Positions 1 through 8,905 of a stretch of 64,000 nt of DNA are shown in pieces. How positions within the stretch are numbered: the first letter of the stretch is position 1; the number at the start of each line of letters is the position of its first letter. The translations under genes and the position numbers were made by a program. Source of the stretch: Falsochrobactrum tianjinense (GTDB taxonomy: Bacteria; Pseudomonadota; Alphaproteobacteria; Rhizobiales; Rhizobiaceae); the NCBI RefSeq assembly GCF_019100495.1, contig NZ_JAHRVA010000003.1, positions 186,001-250,000 on the forward strand, written 5' to 3'. Below the pieces are notes generated by a model, which was not told the origin of the DNA, did not search any database, and saw only the letters and a program-made list of their open reading frames with translations.

Positions 1-786
1 CATTCGCTCGGCACCAACAAGCGGATCTGTTGCAGCCATGAGCCCGCCGGCAAGCCCCGCATACATGCCTGAAATGACGAAAGCAGCCAGCAGATAGGGC
101 CGGGTGTTGAAACCGGTATAGCGCATCCGCATCTGATTGGATTTGATTGCCCGCAACATCATGCCAAAGGGCGAGCGGAAGATGCACAGCGAGATAAAGA
201 AGCAGGCGATCAATGCTACTGCGCACAGATAGAACCCGGCATAGCCACCGCCACTTATATTCAATGCAAATAGATTGACTCTCGGCAGTCCAGCCGCAGG
301 TTCGAAAAACAGACCGTCGATGATCCGTGGGTCTTGAAGTGAAAGCTGGAGGCCGGTTTCGCCGTTGGTCAGAGGTGTAAGCACCGAATAGGCTAGATTA
401 TAGCTCATCTGCGCAAAGGCAAGCGTCAGGATCGAGAAATAGATGCCAGACCGCCGCAGGCTGATATAGCCGATGGCCAGCGCAAACAAGGCGGCAAAGA
501 AGACGGCCATGAGGATGGCCGGAATTGCATTCATGGTGAAGAGCTTGAATGACCAAACCGCCGCATAGGACCCGGCACCAAGAAATGCTGCATGACCGAA
601 GGAAAGGTAGCCGGTGAGACCGAAGAGGATGTTGAAGCCAATGGCGAAAATGCCAAAGATACAGAATTTCTGCATCAGCGCGGGGTATGCGGCGCCAATC
701 GGATCCAGAATGATTGGCAAACAGAGGATGACGGCAGAGAATCCGACCAATAGCAGCCAATCGTTGCGTGTGGTATTATTGAACAT
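1..786 (-). CDS. Branched-chain amino acid-type ABC transporter permease LivM (3' end cut by window)
   Basis: The reading frame is open from the ATG at 786 down to base 1 and continues outside the window, so the C-terminus is missing. The 262 visible residues alternate hydrophobic helices with the loop pattern of LivM/UrtC inner-membrane permeases, including a [18 protein letters not shown] segment near residue 58 that is a LivM hallmark and a cytoplasmic coupling loop around [20 protein letters not shown]. It follows the LivH gene by only 5 bases and the binding-protein gene lies upstream, so it is the second permease of one operon. The ATPase genes should follow outside the window. Substrate unknown: amino acids, urea or short amides are all possible for this family. 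Confidence 0.9.
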   Translation of the reverse strand, partial: MFNNTTRNDWLLLVGFSAVILCLPIILDPIGAAYPALMQKFCIFGIFAIGFNILFGLTGYLSFGHAAFLGAGSYAAVWSFKLFTMNAIPAILMAVFFAALFALAIGYISLRRSGIYFSILTLAFAQMSYNLAYSVLTPLTNGETGLQLSLQDPRIIDGLFFEPAAGLPRVNLFALNISGGGYAGFYLCAVALIACFFISLCIFRSPFGMMLRAIKSNQMRMRYTGFNTRPYLLAAFVISGMYAGLAGGLMAATDPLVGAERM

Positions 787-791
787 AGGCC

Positions 792-1823
792 TTAGTCCTC
801 CATCACGCCCTTGCGGCCCAGAAGCCCTCGCGGCAGTGTCAGCAGAATGACAACCGCAACCAGATAGATAATGACGTGGTCTATGCCCGGCACGATGGCC
901 TTGATCTCGTTCATCGAGGCGAAGGATTGCAGGATACCGAGCAGGAAACCTGCCGCCACCGCGCCACCGAGCGAGCCCATGCCACCGACAACGACGACAA
1001 CGAAGGAGAGCACCAGGAACTCCATTCCCATATGATAATCGGGTGGCAGGATCGGTGTGTACATGACACCGGCAACACCTGCGACCACCGCCGCAAGGCC
1101 AAACACGACCGTGAAACGCCGCTCGATGTCGATGCCCAGAAAGCCGACAGTCTGGCGGTCATGCATGCCAGCACGCACTACCATGCCGTAGGTGGTGAAT
1201 TGCAGGAACGCGAACACACCCCCGATCACCCCTAGAGAGAATAACAGATAGACAATACGCCACAACGGGTAGGCGAGTGTGTGGCCCATTCCGAGCAGCG
1301 TCCCGACATAAACGGTTCCACCTAGCGCTTCTGGCGCGGGCTGGGGGATAGGGTTTGCTCCGAAAAACTGCCTGATGATCTCCTGGATGACGATCGCCAG
1401 GCCGAATGTCACGAGAATCTGGTCGGCAAGGTCGCGCTTGTAGAAATGGCGGATCAGGCCGCGTTCCATGACGATCCCAATGGTTAGCATCACCGGGATG
1501 GCAAGCAGGATAGATGCCGGAACCGAATAATCATTGAGGAAAACGCCGAAATCTCCCAGCCAGGCTTCGACATAAGGCGTGCGTATTTCGAGCGGGCTGC
1601 CCCACGCCGTCGTCTTGTCCGGGTCGATTGTGACGCTTTCCAGATTGAGCAGCTTGTTGAAGGAGACAGCACAGAAGGCACCCAGCATGAAGAGTGCCCC
1701 ATGTGCGAAATTTACGACGCCAAGCGTTCCGAAGACCAGCGTAAGACCGAGAGCGATCAAGGCATAAGCGCCGCCCTTGTCCAGACCGTTCAGTATTTGC
1801 AACAGTATCGCGTCCATCCTCAT
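792..1823 (-). CDS. Branched-chain amino acid-type ABC transporter permease LivH
   Basis: A 343-residue polytopic inner-membrane protein. It opens with the LivH/UrtB pattern ([20 protein letters not shown], then [16 protein letters not shown]) and has the conserved permease loop [23 protein letters not shown] near residue 220. It carries an unusually long periplasmic segment between the first helices (residues about 60-95) compared with ordinary LivH proteins of roughly 290-300 residues; such insertions occur in the FmdE/UrtB-like branch. It sits between the binding-protein gene and livM. The start is ATG at 1823; an in-frame ATG two codons later (1817) is equally plausible. Confidence 0.92.
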   Translation of the reverse strand: MRMDAILLQILNGLDKGGAYALIALGLTLVFGTLGVVNFAHGALFMLGAFCAVSFNKLLNLESVTIDPDKTTAWGSPLEIRTPYVEAWLGDFGVFLNDYSVPASILLAIPVMLTIGIVMERGLIRHFYKRDLADQILVTFGLAIVIQEIIRQFFGANPIPQPAPEALGGTVYVGTLLGMGHTLAYPLWRIVYLLFSLGVIGGVFAFLQFTTYGMVVRAGMHDRQTVGFLGIDIERRFTVVFGLAAVVAGVAGVMYTPILPPDYHMGMEFLVLSFVVVVVGGMGSLGGAVAAGFLLGILQSFASMNEIKAIVPGIDHVIIYLVAVVILLTLPRGLLGRKGVMED

Positions 1824-1895
1824 CCGCCCATGTTGACTGTCGACATAAATGGAATTGGTCCGACCGCCAGTTCGCGGCCGAACCTTTTTCTCAAC

Positions 1896-3242
1896 TCAGC
1901 ACTGCTTGGGATCCGATGGCCCCAGCTCGCCTCCGAATATCGCGGGATCGTAGGTCAGTTCCTCGCGCGGCACGACCTTGACGACCTCCATCAAGTCGTA
2001 CTTGTCGTTGGGGTTCTCCTTGCCTTTCACCACCACGCACGATTTCATGCACTGGTGGTCTTCAGCCCGATAGAGCGTCTTGCCGTTACCCATTCCGTCA
2101 AACTCGAAGCCTTCCAGCGCCTTGATCACAGCCGGAGCAAAGAAGGTGCCGGCGCGTTCACAAGCGTCGGCATAGAGCAGAGCCTGAACATAGCAAGTAT
2201 GGGCCGCCTGCGAAGGCGGAGCGCCGTATTCAGCCCCGAAGGATTTCGTGAATGCCTTGGTGGCTTCGTCCTCCAGTTTCCAGTCCCAGTTGCCGGTACC
2301 GTAGATGCCTTTGACCGCTTCGCCAGCACCCTGTGCCATGAGCTCGGAAAACAGCGGCACCACGATCTCGAACTTCTTGCCGTTAACCTCCTTGTCACGA
2401 AGGCCGAATTGCACTGCCTGGGTCAATGAATTGACCATGTCCTTGCCGTAGTGGTTGAGGATCAGCACATCGGCGCCTGAATTGAGAACCGGCGTGATGT
2501 ATTGTGAAAAGTCGGCTGCGCCGAGCGGTGTGCGCACGGCTTTTATTGTTTCCCAGCCGAGCGCTTCGGTTGCTTTCTTGATAGATTCTTCCTGCGTCCA
2601 GCCCCAGGTGTAGTCGGCGGTCAGGTGATAGGCCTTGCGATCCTTGCCATAGGCCTCGCCGATCACCGGTGCGAGCGCCACGCCCGACTGATAAGCATTG
2701 AAGAAATGACGGAAACCGTAGCGCTTCTTGTCCTTGCCCGTTGTATCGTTGGAATGGGTAAGGCCAGCCATGAAGATGATGCCGAGTTCTTGGCAAAGTC
2801 CCTGCACAGCGACGGCCACGCCTGATGACGAACCGCCCGAAATCATGATGGCGCCATCGCGCTCGATCATGCGCTTGGCGCCGTCACGCGCGGCATCGGA
2901 CTTGGTTTGCGAATCGCCATGCACATAGGCGACTTTCTTGCCAAGAATGCCGTTGCCCTTGAGCACTGTCGGCTTCATCGTATTGATCATGCCGCCGTCG
3001 CCCTCACCATTGAGGTGCTTGACGGCAAGCTGGAATGCCTTGAGTTCATCCGCGCCTTCGTCGGCGTAGGCGCCAGTCAGGGGTACGTTCCAGCCAAAAG
3101 TCACCGTATCGCCCTTCGGCATATTACAGGACATATCCTCGGCATAAGCACCGCGGATAAAATGCATCGGCGCGGCAAGGCTTACGCCCAGAGCCGCGCC
3201 GGTTTTAAGAATGAAACGACGATTCACGTTCTCGAATTTCAT
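1896..3242 (-). CDS. Periplasmic substrate-binding protein of Liv/amide-type ABC importer, Tat-exported
   Basis: 448 residues. The N-terminus carries a twin-arginine signal (N-R-R-F at residues 7-10, then a hydrophobic stretch ending near A34), so export of a folded protein by Tat is likely. The mature part is a type I periplasmic binding fold of the Leu/Ile/Val-urea-amide family (VPLTGAYADEG near the N-terminus, SGGSSSGVA and GFRHFFNAYQSG in the middle). The protein is about 60-80 residues longer than ordinary LivJ, with a C-terminal extension containing two cysteines (CMKSC) and a terminal Cys. It is first in the operon with livH and livM and divergent from the XRE regulator at 3437. I infer an organic-nitrogen or short-acyl substrate but cannot name it. 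Confidence 0.88.
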   Translation of the reverse strand: MKFENVNRRFILKTGAALGVSLAAPMHFIRGAYAEDMSCNMPKGDTVTFGWNVPLTGAYADEGADELKAFQLAVKHLNGEGDGGMINTMKPTVLKGNGILGKKVAYVHGDSQTKSDAARDGAKRMIERDGAIMISGGSSSGVAVAVQGLCQELGIIFMAGLTHSNDTTGKDKKRYGFRHFFNAYQSGVALAPVIGEAYGKDRKAYHLTADYTWGWTQEESIKKATEALGWETIKAVRTPLGAADFSQYITPVLNSGADVLILNHYGKDMVNSLTQAVQFGLRDKEVNGKKFEIVVPLFSELMAQGAGEAVKGIYGTGNWDWKLEDEATKAFTKSFGAEYGAPPSQAAHTCYVQALLYADACERAGTFFAPAVIKALEGFEFDGMGNGKTLYRAEDHQCMKSCVVVKGKENPNDKYDLMEVVKVVPREELTYDPAIFGGELGPSDPKQC

Positions 3243-3342
3243 CTATGCCTCCCATGGATGCGGCATCGGTTCCCGGCCGCTGCCGTCGAGCGGTGTTTGC
3301 TCCGCATTATTGTTGCCCTGTTTTGTCATTTCAGCAATAAGA

Positions 3343-3383
3343 CATTGTATTACAATGATATTTTTGTAAATATTTGTATTTAC
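3343..3383. promoter_or_regulatory. AT-rich palindromes in the divergent promoter between ABC operon and XRE regulator
   Basis: Positions 3343-3357 form a 15-bp palindrome with 7-bp perfect arms (CATTGTA, one base, TACAATG). Positions 3366-3383 form a second one with 6-bp arms (GTAAAT, 6 bases, ATTTAC). A TTTGTAAAT at 3363-3371 is mirrored by ATTTACAAA at 3405-3413. They lie between the start codons at 3242 (minus) and 3437 (plus), the right place for autoregulation by the adjacent XRE protein. That they bind this protein is inference. Confidence 0.45.
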
Positions 3384-3436
3384 GCAAAGGTATTTTTGTG
3401 TTTAATTTACAAACTCATATAATCCGTGAGGTGCAT

Positions 3437-4903
3437 ATGCCCCAAAGCCTCGCTGGCATGAAGATACGAACACAGCGCAAGCGCATCGGCCTTACTCAAG
3501 GGGAGTTGGCGCGCCGAGCGGGTATTTCGCCATCCTATCTTAACCTGATCGAGTTGAACAAACGTACAATTGCCGGCGTGCTTATCGGTCGTATCGCAGA
3601 CGGTCTGGGCATTGAGCGTTCAGAACTTGACGACACGTCCGAGCGGCGAACGGTGGACAGTCTCGATGAACTCTCTGCCGACCCGGCATTCGCCGGGGCT
3701 TGCGCCCCCCCAAGAAAGGCGGCCGAATTTGTCAGCCGCCATCCGGATTGGGCAAATCTTCTATTGATGGTCTATCGAGCTTTTGTCGACCGTGATCAGG
3801 CAGTCGTAGCTTTGGCGGACAGGCTCAATCGCGATCCATTCCTGGGTGAGAGCGTTCACCGGATTCTGACCAATGTGACTGCGGTACGCTCCGCTGCCGA
3901 GATTCTCGAAGAATATGACCAGCTTAGCATTGCAGAGCGGCAGCGGTTCCTGATGATCATTGCGGCTGACAGCGAAAAGCTATCTGATACAGCGCGGTCG
4001 CTGGCACAGTTCTTCGATAACCCCGACATGCGTACAGTTTCGGCTACGTCGACTGAACAGGTCGATGCATTCATGTTCGAATCCGGCAATTATTTTGCCG
4101 GACTGGAGCAGGTTGCTGCGGATTTTCTGCAACATTCCGGACCAGTGAGACGAAGCCATCCGTATGATGACGAACCAGCACAAGCGGATGCCGTGCTGGA
4201 AAATGCGCAATCGCGGCGTTTCCGTTGGCTTCGGGAGGCTTCGGCGCGGACGGCGCATTCTGTGGTGACGGCACTTGTTACCAATAGCCCGACCCTTATT
4301 TCCGGTGATGCGCGCTCCCTGGCGACATCCGCTCTGCATGCCTATGTTGCTGCGGCGATCCTGATGCCATATGAGCAGTTCCTGACCGCTGCCGAACGGT
4401 GGCGATATGATCTCGATGCACTTTCAAGGCAATTCAATGTTTCCTATGAGCAGGCGGCGCACCGTGTCGCGACGCTGCGCCGTCCGGGTGCCGAAGGCGT
4501 GCATTTCGCTTTCATGCGCTCCGATCCGTCCGGTTATGTTACAAAGCGCCTTCCGCTGCCACACCTGCCTTTACCGCGTTACAGTAATGCCTGTCCTTTA
4601 TGGGTAATCTATGCGGCGTTTCAGAGCCCGGGAGCGACGATACGGTCATTCGGCGAATTGCCTTCCAGCGACAGTTTTCTTTTCTTTGCCCGCGCAATAG
4701 AAAAGAGGCCACAATCAGTCACTCACCCAAGGCACCTCCTTTCAATCATGCTTGCATGTCCTGCCTCTGAGGCTGGCCGTGTGGTCTATGGCGATGGAAT
4801 TGACCGCAACGACATCAAGGCCATTGTTCCTGTGGGTACGACATGCCGCCTGTGTCCGCGGGCGAGGTGCAGCCACCGGCAGGAGGCACCACTTTTTCTT
4901 TGA
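3437..4903 (+). CDS. XRE-family regulator of the short-chain fatty acyl (ScfR/RamB-like) type
   Basis: 488 residues from the ATG at 3437, chosen because GAGGTG lies just upstream and family members start at this point; the frame itself is open further upstream. Residues about 8-62 are a helix-turn-helix (RTQRKRIGLTQGELARRAGI, then SPSYLNLIE). The middle part is the IrrE/ImmA-like region without a visible HExxH zinc motif. The C-terminal DUF2083-type part has the expected cysteine cluster (C-R-L-C-x4-C) close to the end. Relatives control propionate/acetate metabolism genes and may sense acyl-CoA. It is transcribed divergently from the Liv-type importer, which it may control. Target and ligand are not shown by the sequence. 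Confidence 0.85.
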   Translation: MPQSLAGMKIRTQRKRIGLTQGELARRAGISPSYLNLIELNKRTIAGVLIGRIADGLGIERSELDDTSERRTVDSLDELSADPAFAGACAPPRKAAEFVSRHPDWANLLLMVYRAFVDRDQAVVALADRLNRDPFLGESVHRILTNVTAVRSAAEILEEYDQLSIAERQRFLMIIAADSEKLSDTARSLAQFFDNPDMRTVSATSTEQVDAFMFESGNYFAGLEQVAADFLQHSGPVRRSHPYDDEPAQADAVLENAQSRRFRWLREASARTAHSVVTALVTNSPTLISGDARSLATSALHAYVAAAILMPYEQFLTAAERWRYDLDALSRQFNVSYEQAAHRVATLRRPGAEGVHFAFMRSDPSGYVTKRLPLPHLPLPRYSNACPLWVIYAAFQSPGATIRSFGELPSSDSFLFFARAIEKRPQSVTHPRHLLSIMLACPASEAGRVVYGDGIDRNDIKAIVPVGTTCRLCPRARCSHRQEAPLFL

Positions 4904-4992
4904 TGGGCTGTATGGCAATAAAATATATGCTCACCGCCCACGATATGTATAGAATAGAGGGAAAACGGTGAACAAGGGGAGGTCGCCGGGCA

Positions 4993-5364
4993 TTGTCAAA
5001 GACGCGGGTACTTATCGTCGAGGACGAGCCGAATATAGTAGAATCCTTGAGCTTTATCCTGCAACGGGCCGATTTCGACATCGACACCGCGCTGGATGGG
5101 GCTGAAGCGCTGTGGCGATTGCACAGGCAGTCCTATTCGGCTCTCATTCTTGATCTCATGCTACCGGGGATCAGCGGTTTTGATGTCCTGCGTTCAATAC
5201 GTTCCGACAAGGTGCTTGAAAACCTGCCGGTGATCGTGCTGACCGCCAAGGGGCAAGCAGCCGACCGCAAGGCGGCGGAAGCGACAGGAGCTACCGCTTT
5301 CGTCACGAAACCCTTCTCCAACGAGGACGTTGTCGAGCGGGTGCGCAAACTGACGGGGGGCTGA
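4993..5364 (+). CDS. Single-domain (receiver-only) response regulator
   Basis: 123 residues from a TTG start at 4993, supported by GGGGAGG nine bases upstream. The whole protein is one CheY-like receiver: acidic pair E10-D11, phospho-acceptor D54 in the ILDLMLPG strand, T84 and K106 (TKPFSN). There is no DNA-binding or enzymatic output domain, so it must act through protein contact or as a phosphorelay intermediate. It directly precedes the small membrane protein (2-base gap) and the symporter-like kinase at 5629, its probable cognate kinase. Confidence 0.9.
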   Translation: MSKTRVLIVEDEPNIVESLSFILQRADFDIDTALDGAEALWRLHRQSYSALILDLMLPGISGFDVLRSIRSDKVLENLPVIVLTAKGQAADRKAAEATGATAFVTKPFSNEDVVERVRKLTGG

Positions 5365-5366
5365 CC

Positions 5367-5624
5367 TTGGCTTCCAGGCAATCCAGCGGTCAGGGGTTTC
5401 GGGACGCGGCGACGATACTGCCTGTCATTGCGACGCTACTGCTAACGCCGCCGCTGATCTGGATATTTGCCACAACCGCTAAGCCTGGCGGTATTCCGCT
5501 GATTGTGCTCTATATTTTTGTTGTCTGGGCGGCTATTATTCTCGTCGCCCTTTTTCTCGCGCGGCGTGTCGATCAGCCACCGAACGAGCCCAAAGATCAA
5601 TCCGGAGCCGACGAGCGGGGATAA
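5367..5624 (+). CDS. Small two-helix membrane protein, symporter-subunit-like
   Basis: 85 residues from a TTG at 5367, two bases after the stop of the response regulator and four bases before the ATG of the histidine kinase. It has two hydrophobic segments (about residues 16-35 and 42-66) and a charged, proline-rich tail. No family is recognised with certainty. Its size, topology and position immediately before a sodium:solute-symporter-like protein recall the small subunits (DUF3311, DUF485 or YhdT types) encoded before SSF transporters such as MctP, ActP and PanF. Inference: an accessory subunit of the membrane domain of the kinase. Confidence 0.7.
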   Translation: MASRQSSGQGFRDAATILPVIATLLLTPPLIWIFATTAKPGGIPLIVLYIFVVWAAIILVALFLARRVDQPPNEPKDQSGADERG

Positions 5625-5628
5625 CGAA

Positions 5629-8328
5629 ATGCTGCCCGTCAATCTCGTCGTATTCGTTTGTCTGGCCTACGTGCTGTTCCTGTTTCTTGTCGCTTTTGCC
5701 GGTGATCGAAAAGCCTCCAGGAACCCATCCGGCTGGCTTTCCTCACCGCTCGTTTATACCCTTTCCATCTCCATCTATTGTACATCATGGACATTCTTCG
5801 GAGCGGTGGGGTCGGCGGCGCGAAACGGTGCGGAATTCGTGACGATCTATCTTGGCCCTACAGTGGTCTTCGCTGGTTGGTGGTTTTTCCTGCGCAAGCT
5901 AGTTACTGTCGGTCGCGTCTATCACACCACTTCAATTGCTGATCTTATTTCCGCGCGTTTCGGAAAGAGCCCGGCGCTTGGCGCCCTGATCACAATCATG
6001 GCGCTGATTGGCACCACGCCATATATCGCGTTGCAGTTAAAAGCGCTCACGTCGAGCTTTCAGGTGATTACCTTTCCAGCCGGAGCCGTTGTGGCGGCAA
6101 GTGTCGAACTAGAGCCTGATTTCATCACAACATTTTGGGTGGTGGCTGGCCTATGTGTTTTCTCGATCATGTTTGGTGTTCGCAACATCGACGTCAACGA
6201 ACATCATCATGGTGTGATCGCGGCAATCGCGGTGGAGGCGGTGGTGAAGCTATCTGCTTTGCTGACTGTCGGCCTCTGGGTCGTATTTGGTATTGCAGAC
6301 ACTCCCGCCACGGTTTTCAACAACGCGCCCGTCAGCCTCTCCAACCCCGACAGTTTTGGCACGCGCTGGGTAGCTCTTTGCTTTCTTGCCGGAGCGGCTG
6401 TGATTTGCCTGCCGCGTCAGTTTCAGGTTGCAGTGGTGGAGAATACATCGGAGCGTCAGCTACGCACTGCTTCCTGGCTGTTTCCGTTGTATCTCTTCCT
6501 GATCTGCCTTTTCGTCATACCGATCGCTATAGCAGGGCTCAAAGGCCTCCCGGAAGGGTCGGATCCTGATCTTTTCGTGTTGACGCTTCCGCTGACCTCC
6601 GGTCAGAACACGATTGCACTATTCGCCTTTCTCGGCGGTTTTTCCTCGGCGACTTCCATGGTCATCGTTGCCTCGATTGCGCTATCGACCATGATATCGA
6701 ACCACCTGGTCATGCCGTTCGCGGTACGATTTGGCATGGTGCCGGCTGCCAGCGGACAAACTGCTCGCGGCTTTATTCTCCGCGTGCGCCGCATCAGCAT
6801 CTGTATCACCATCCTGTTGGGCTACGTTTATTTCTGGCTTAGCGGAACATCCGGGGCTCTGGCCGCGATCGGGCTAATCTCATTTTGCGGCGTTGCGCAA
6901 TTCATGCCAAGCCTTGTCGGGGGGCTTTACTGGCGTCGCGCAACGCAAGCGGGCGCGATAGCCGGTTTGACGGCAGGCTTCGTCGTCTGGAGCTACACGC
7001 TTTTCCTGCCAAGCTTCGAAGGTGCCTTCCTACTGTCCACGCATGTTATCGATAATGGATTATTCGGTTTATCGTGGCTCAAACCTTATGCTTTGTTCGG
7101 CCTGGTCGGCTTCGATCCGCTGGTTCATGCTTTATTCTGGAGCATGTTCCTGAACATAGCATTTTTCGTCGGCGTTTCGCTGGTAGGTGAGCCGACCCCG
7201 CTTGCCCGGTTGCAGGCCACACTTTTCATAGATGTCTTTCGCCGCCAGACGGAGAGCGAGCTTAGTGTGATCCGCCGCACTGCGCAGATTTCGGATTTGC
7301 GTCAGACCGCCGGGCGTATACTTGGTCCCGAGGAAACCATGCATCTCTTCCATCTTGAGGAGGCTGGAGGAAAGGCGACCGTCGCCAGCGAAGAGCTCAT
7401 ATCATTGGTCGAGGCGCGGCTTGCGGCAAATGTCGGCGCGGCTTCAGCCCGCTCGCTAGTCTCACAAGTCGTCACTAATGAGACGATCAGCGTCGAGGAA
7501 CTGAAGCGCCTTGCCGGTGAGGCGGAACAGATACGGGCATATTCGGCGGAACTGGAACACAAGTCGCACCAGATCGAGGCAACGGCGGCGGAACTGGCAA
7601 AGGCAAATGAGAGACTGCGCGAAATCGACATTCAGAAGGACGAATTCCTGAGTCAGATTAGCCATGAAGTCCGTACGCCCATGACGGCGATCCGCTCCTT
7701 CAGCGAGATTCTTCTGAAGAACAGAGATATTGATGAAACGCGCAAGCTTCATTTCCTTGGCATAATTCAGTCCGAGAGCTTTCGCCTGACTCGCCTTCTG
7801 GACGGTATTCTCGACATGAATTTCACAGAGCCGGGAGCACAGCTCTGGGAGATGACCATCTTCGATCCGGAATTAGCAATAGACCAGGCAATTGAAACCT
7901 GCGAGCCGCTGGCCAAAGCCGCGGGGGTGAAGATTGCGCGTGGTCGTCGGGTGCGCAATGCACATATACTGGGGAGCCAGGATCGCCTTGCTCAGGTCTT
8001 CATCAACCTGATCTCGAACGCTATCAAACACAATCCAAACATAAATCCGGAAGTCGTCGTATCGTGTCGCACCCGTAGAAATACAGTATTTGAAGCACGA
8101 GTATCCGATAACGGGCCGGGTATCCCTCCGGCTGATCGAGAGAATATTTTCACAAAATTTTTCCGGGGATCAAAGGCGCGGCAAAACGGTGTTGGATTAG
8201 GACTACCAATCAGCCGGCAGATTATTAAAAGGCTTGAGGGCGAACTTTGCCTTTCAGATGATAAATCTGGAGGTGCTGAATTTGTTGTTCAGTTACCACT
8301 TTGCCGCGATCAGAGTATCAGGAATTGA
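5629..8328 (+). CDS. Sodium:solute symporter-like sensor histidine kinase
   Basis: 899 residues from the ATG at 5629; the frame is open upstream but would overlap the preceding gene. Residues about 1-520 are an SSF (SLC5/PutP-like) membrane domain with about 13 helices (YCTSWTFFGAVGSAARNG near residue 45). A linker with coiled-coil character (about 590-665) follows. The kinase core has the H-box with phospho-acceptor His679 (SQISHEVRTP), N-box (INLISNAIKHNPN), G1 (DNGPGIPP) and G2 (GVGLGLPIS). The architecture matches transporter-coupled kinases such as CrbS and CbrA. Cognate regulator: the receiver-only protein at 4993. Ligand unknown; short carboxylates or amino acids are usual for SSF domains. 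Confidence 0.93.
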   Translation: MLPVNLVVFVCLAYVLFLFLVAFAGDRKASRNPSGWLSSPLVYTLSISIYCTSWTFFGAVGSAARNGAEFVTIYLGPTVVFAGWWFFLRKLVTVGRVYHTTSIADLISARFGKSPALGALITIMALIGTTPYIALQLKALTSSFQVITFPAGAVVAASVELEPDFITTFWVVAGLCVFSIMFGVRNIDVNEHHHGVIAAIAVEAVVKLSALLTVGLWVVFGIADTPATVFNNAPVSLSNPDSFGTRWVALCFLAGAAVICLPRQFQVAVVENTSERQLRTASWLFPLYLFLICLFVIPIAIAGLKGLPEGSDPDLFVLTLPLTSGQNTIALFAFLGGFSSATSMVIVASIALSTMISNHLVMPFAVRFGMVPAASGQTARGFILRVRRISICITILLGYVYFWLSGTSGALAAIGLISFCGVAQFMPSLVGGLYWRRATQAGAIAGLTAGFVVWSYTLFLPSFEGAFLLSTHVIDNGLFGLSWLKPYALFGLVGFDPLVHALFWSMFLNIAFFVGVSLVGEPTPLARLQATLFIDVFRRQTESELSVIRRTAQISDLRQTAGRILGPEETMHLFHLEEAGGKATVASEELISLVEARLAANVGAASARSLVSQVVTNETISVEELKRLAGEAEQIRAYSAELEHKSHQIEATAAELAKANERLREIDIQKDEFLSQISHEVRTPMTAIRSFSEILLKNRDIDETRKLHFLGIIQSESFRLTRLLDGILDMNFTEPGAQLWEMTIFDPELAIDQAIETCEPLAKAAGVKIARGRRVRNAHILGSQDRLAQVFINLISNAIKHNPNINPEVVVSCRTRRNTVFEARVSDNGPGIPPADRENIFTKFFRGSKARQNGVGLGLPISRQIIKRLEGELCLSDDKSGGAEFVVQLPLCRDQSIRN

Positions 8329-8490
8329 TGAGGCTACCCGACCTTTCCAAACCGTTTAGCACTGTCGCCATCAGAATGTCATCGCTGGCCTTCATATCAA
8401 AACAGAGCGGTCCTGACCGATCGCTCTGGAGAGGGTAGGCTACTCCATAATCGAAGTCTCCAGCTAATGTCAGGGGCTTGTCAGCAGTCT

Positions 8491-8514
8491 GATCCGCCAC
8501 TCAGGCGGGTCTTT
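8491..8514 (+). terminator. Probable terminator after the histidine kinase gene
   Basis: GATCCGCC (8491-8498) pairs with GGCGGGTC (8504-8511), with one G-T wobble and a 5-base loop, followed by TTTGTCT. It lies between convergent genes. The T-rich flank favours termination of plus-strand transcripts. The rest of 8329-8520 holds no supported gene. Confidence 0.5.
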
Positions 8515-8520
8515 GTCTGG

Positions 8521-8892
8521 CTATTGTCCTACTTCACAGCGGCTGAGTTTGATCGGTGCGCCGACTGTCTTGCCGAAGTCGATGCATTGACCGGAAGTGC
8601 AGAGCCGCCAGCCGCCACCGGTCTGGCCCGACGATGCCAGCATCACGGATTTCTGTGCCGGCAGCTTCGGCGTATAGACCCACCAGTTATCGATCAGCCT
8701 TGAACCTTCGGGCGGTTCCATTCCCGCGCCCGAGCCTTTCACCCGCGCTTCTGTCAGCAGGAGACCGTCTGGCGTGACCTGCCATTCCTCGCGCCATTCC
8801 GTCTTCTGCACCGAATGCGTCCAGGAGAGCGAGAAGACGGACGCCGCGATAACGGTCATCTTGCCCGCGAGGAGGATGCAGAGGGCGTCCAT
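8521..8892 (-). CDS. DUF1850 protein, partner of TAXI-type TRAP transporter
   Basis: 123 residues with an N-terminal hydrophobic stretch that could be a signal or anchor (about residues 3-22), then a beta-rich domain with conserved W-x8-W and YTPKLP elements. DUF1850 genes are repeatedly found next to fused TAXI-TRAP permease genes, and this one follows the permease gene by 13 bases in the same operon. Its biochemical role is not established. A periplasmic or membrane-attached accessory role is inferred from context. Confidence 0.78.
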   Translation of the reverse strand: MDALCILLAGKMTVIAASVFSLSWTHSVQKTEWREEWQVTPDGLLLTEARVKGSGAGMEPPEGSRLIDNWWVYTPKLPAQKSVMLASSGQTGGGWRLCTSGQCIDFGKTVGAPIKLSRCEVGQ

Positions 8893-8905
8893 GGAGGTTT
8901 CGCTA

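Noticed and set aside
8318-8500. 60-residue GTG-started frame on the minus strand between the histidine kinase and DUF1850 genes
   Set aside because: It overlaps the kinase 3' end and the terminator hairpin, has no ribosome-binding site and resembles no family.
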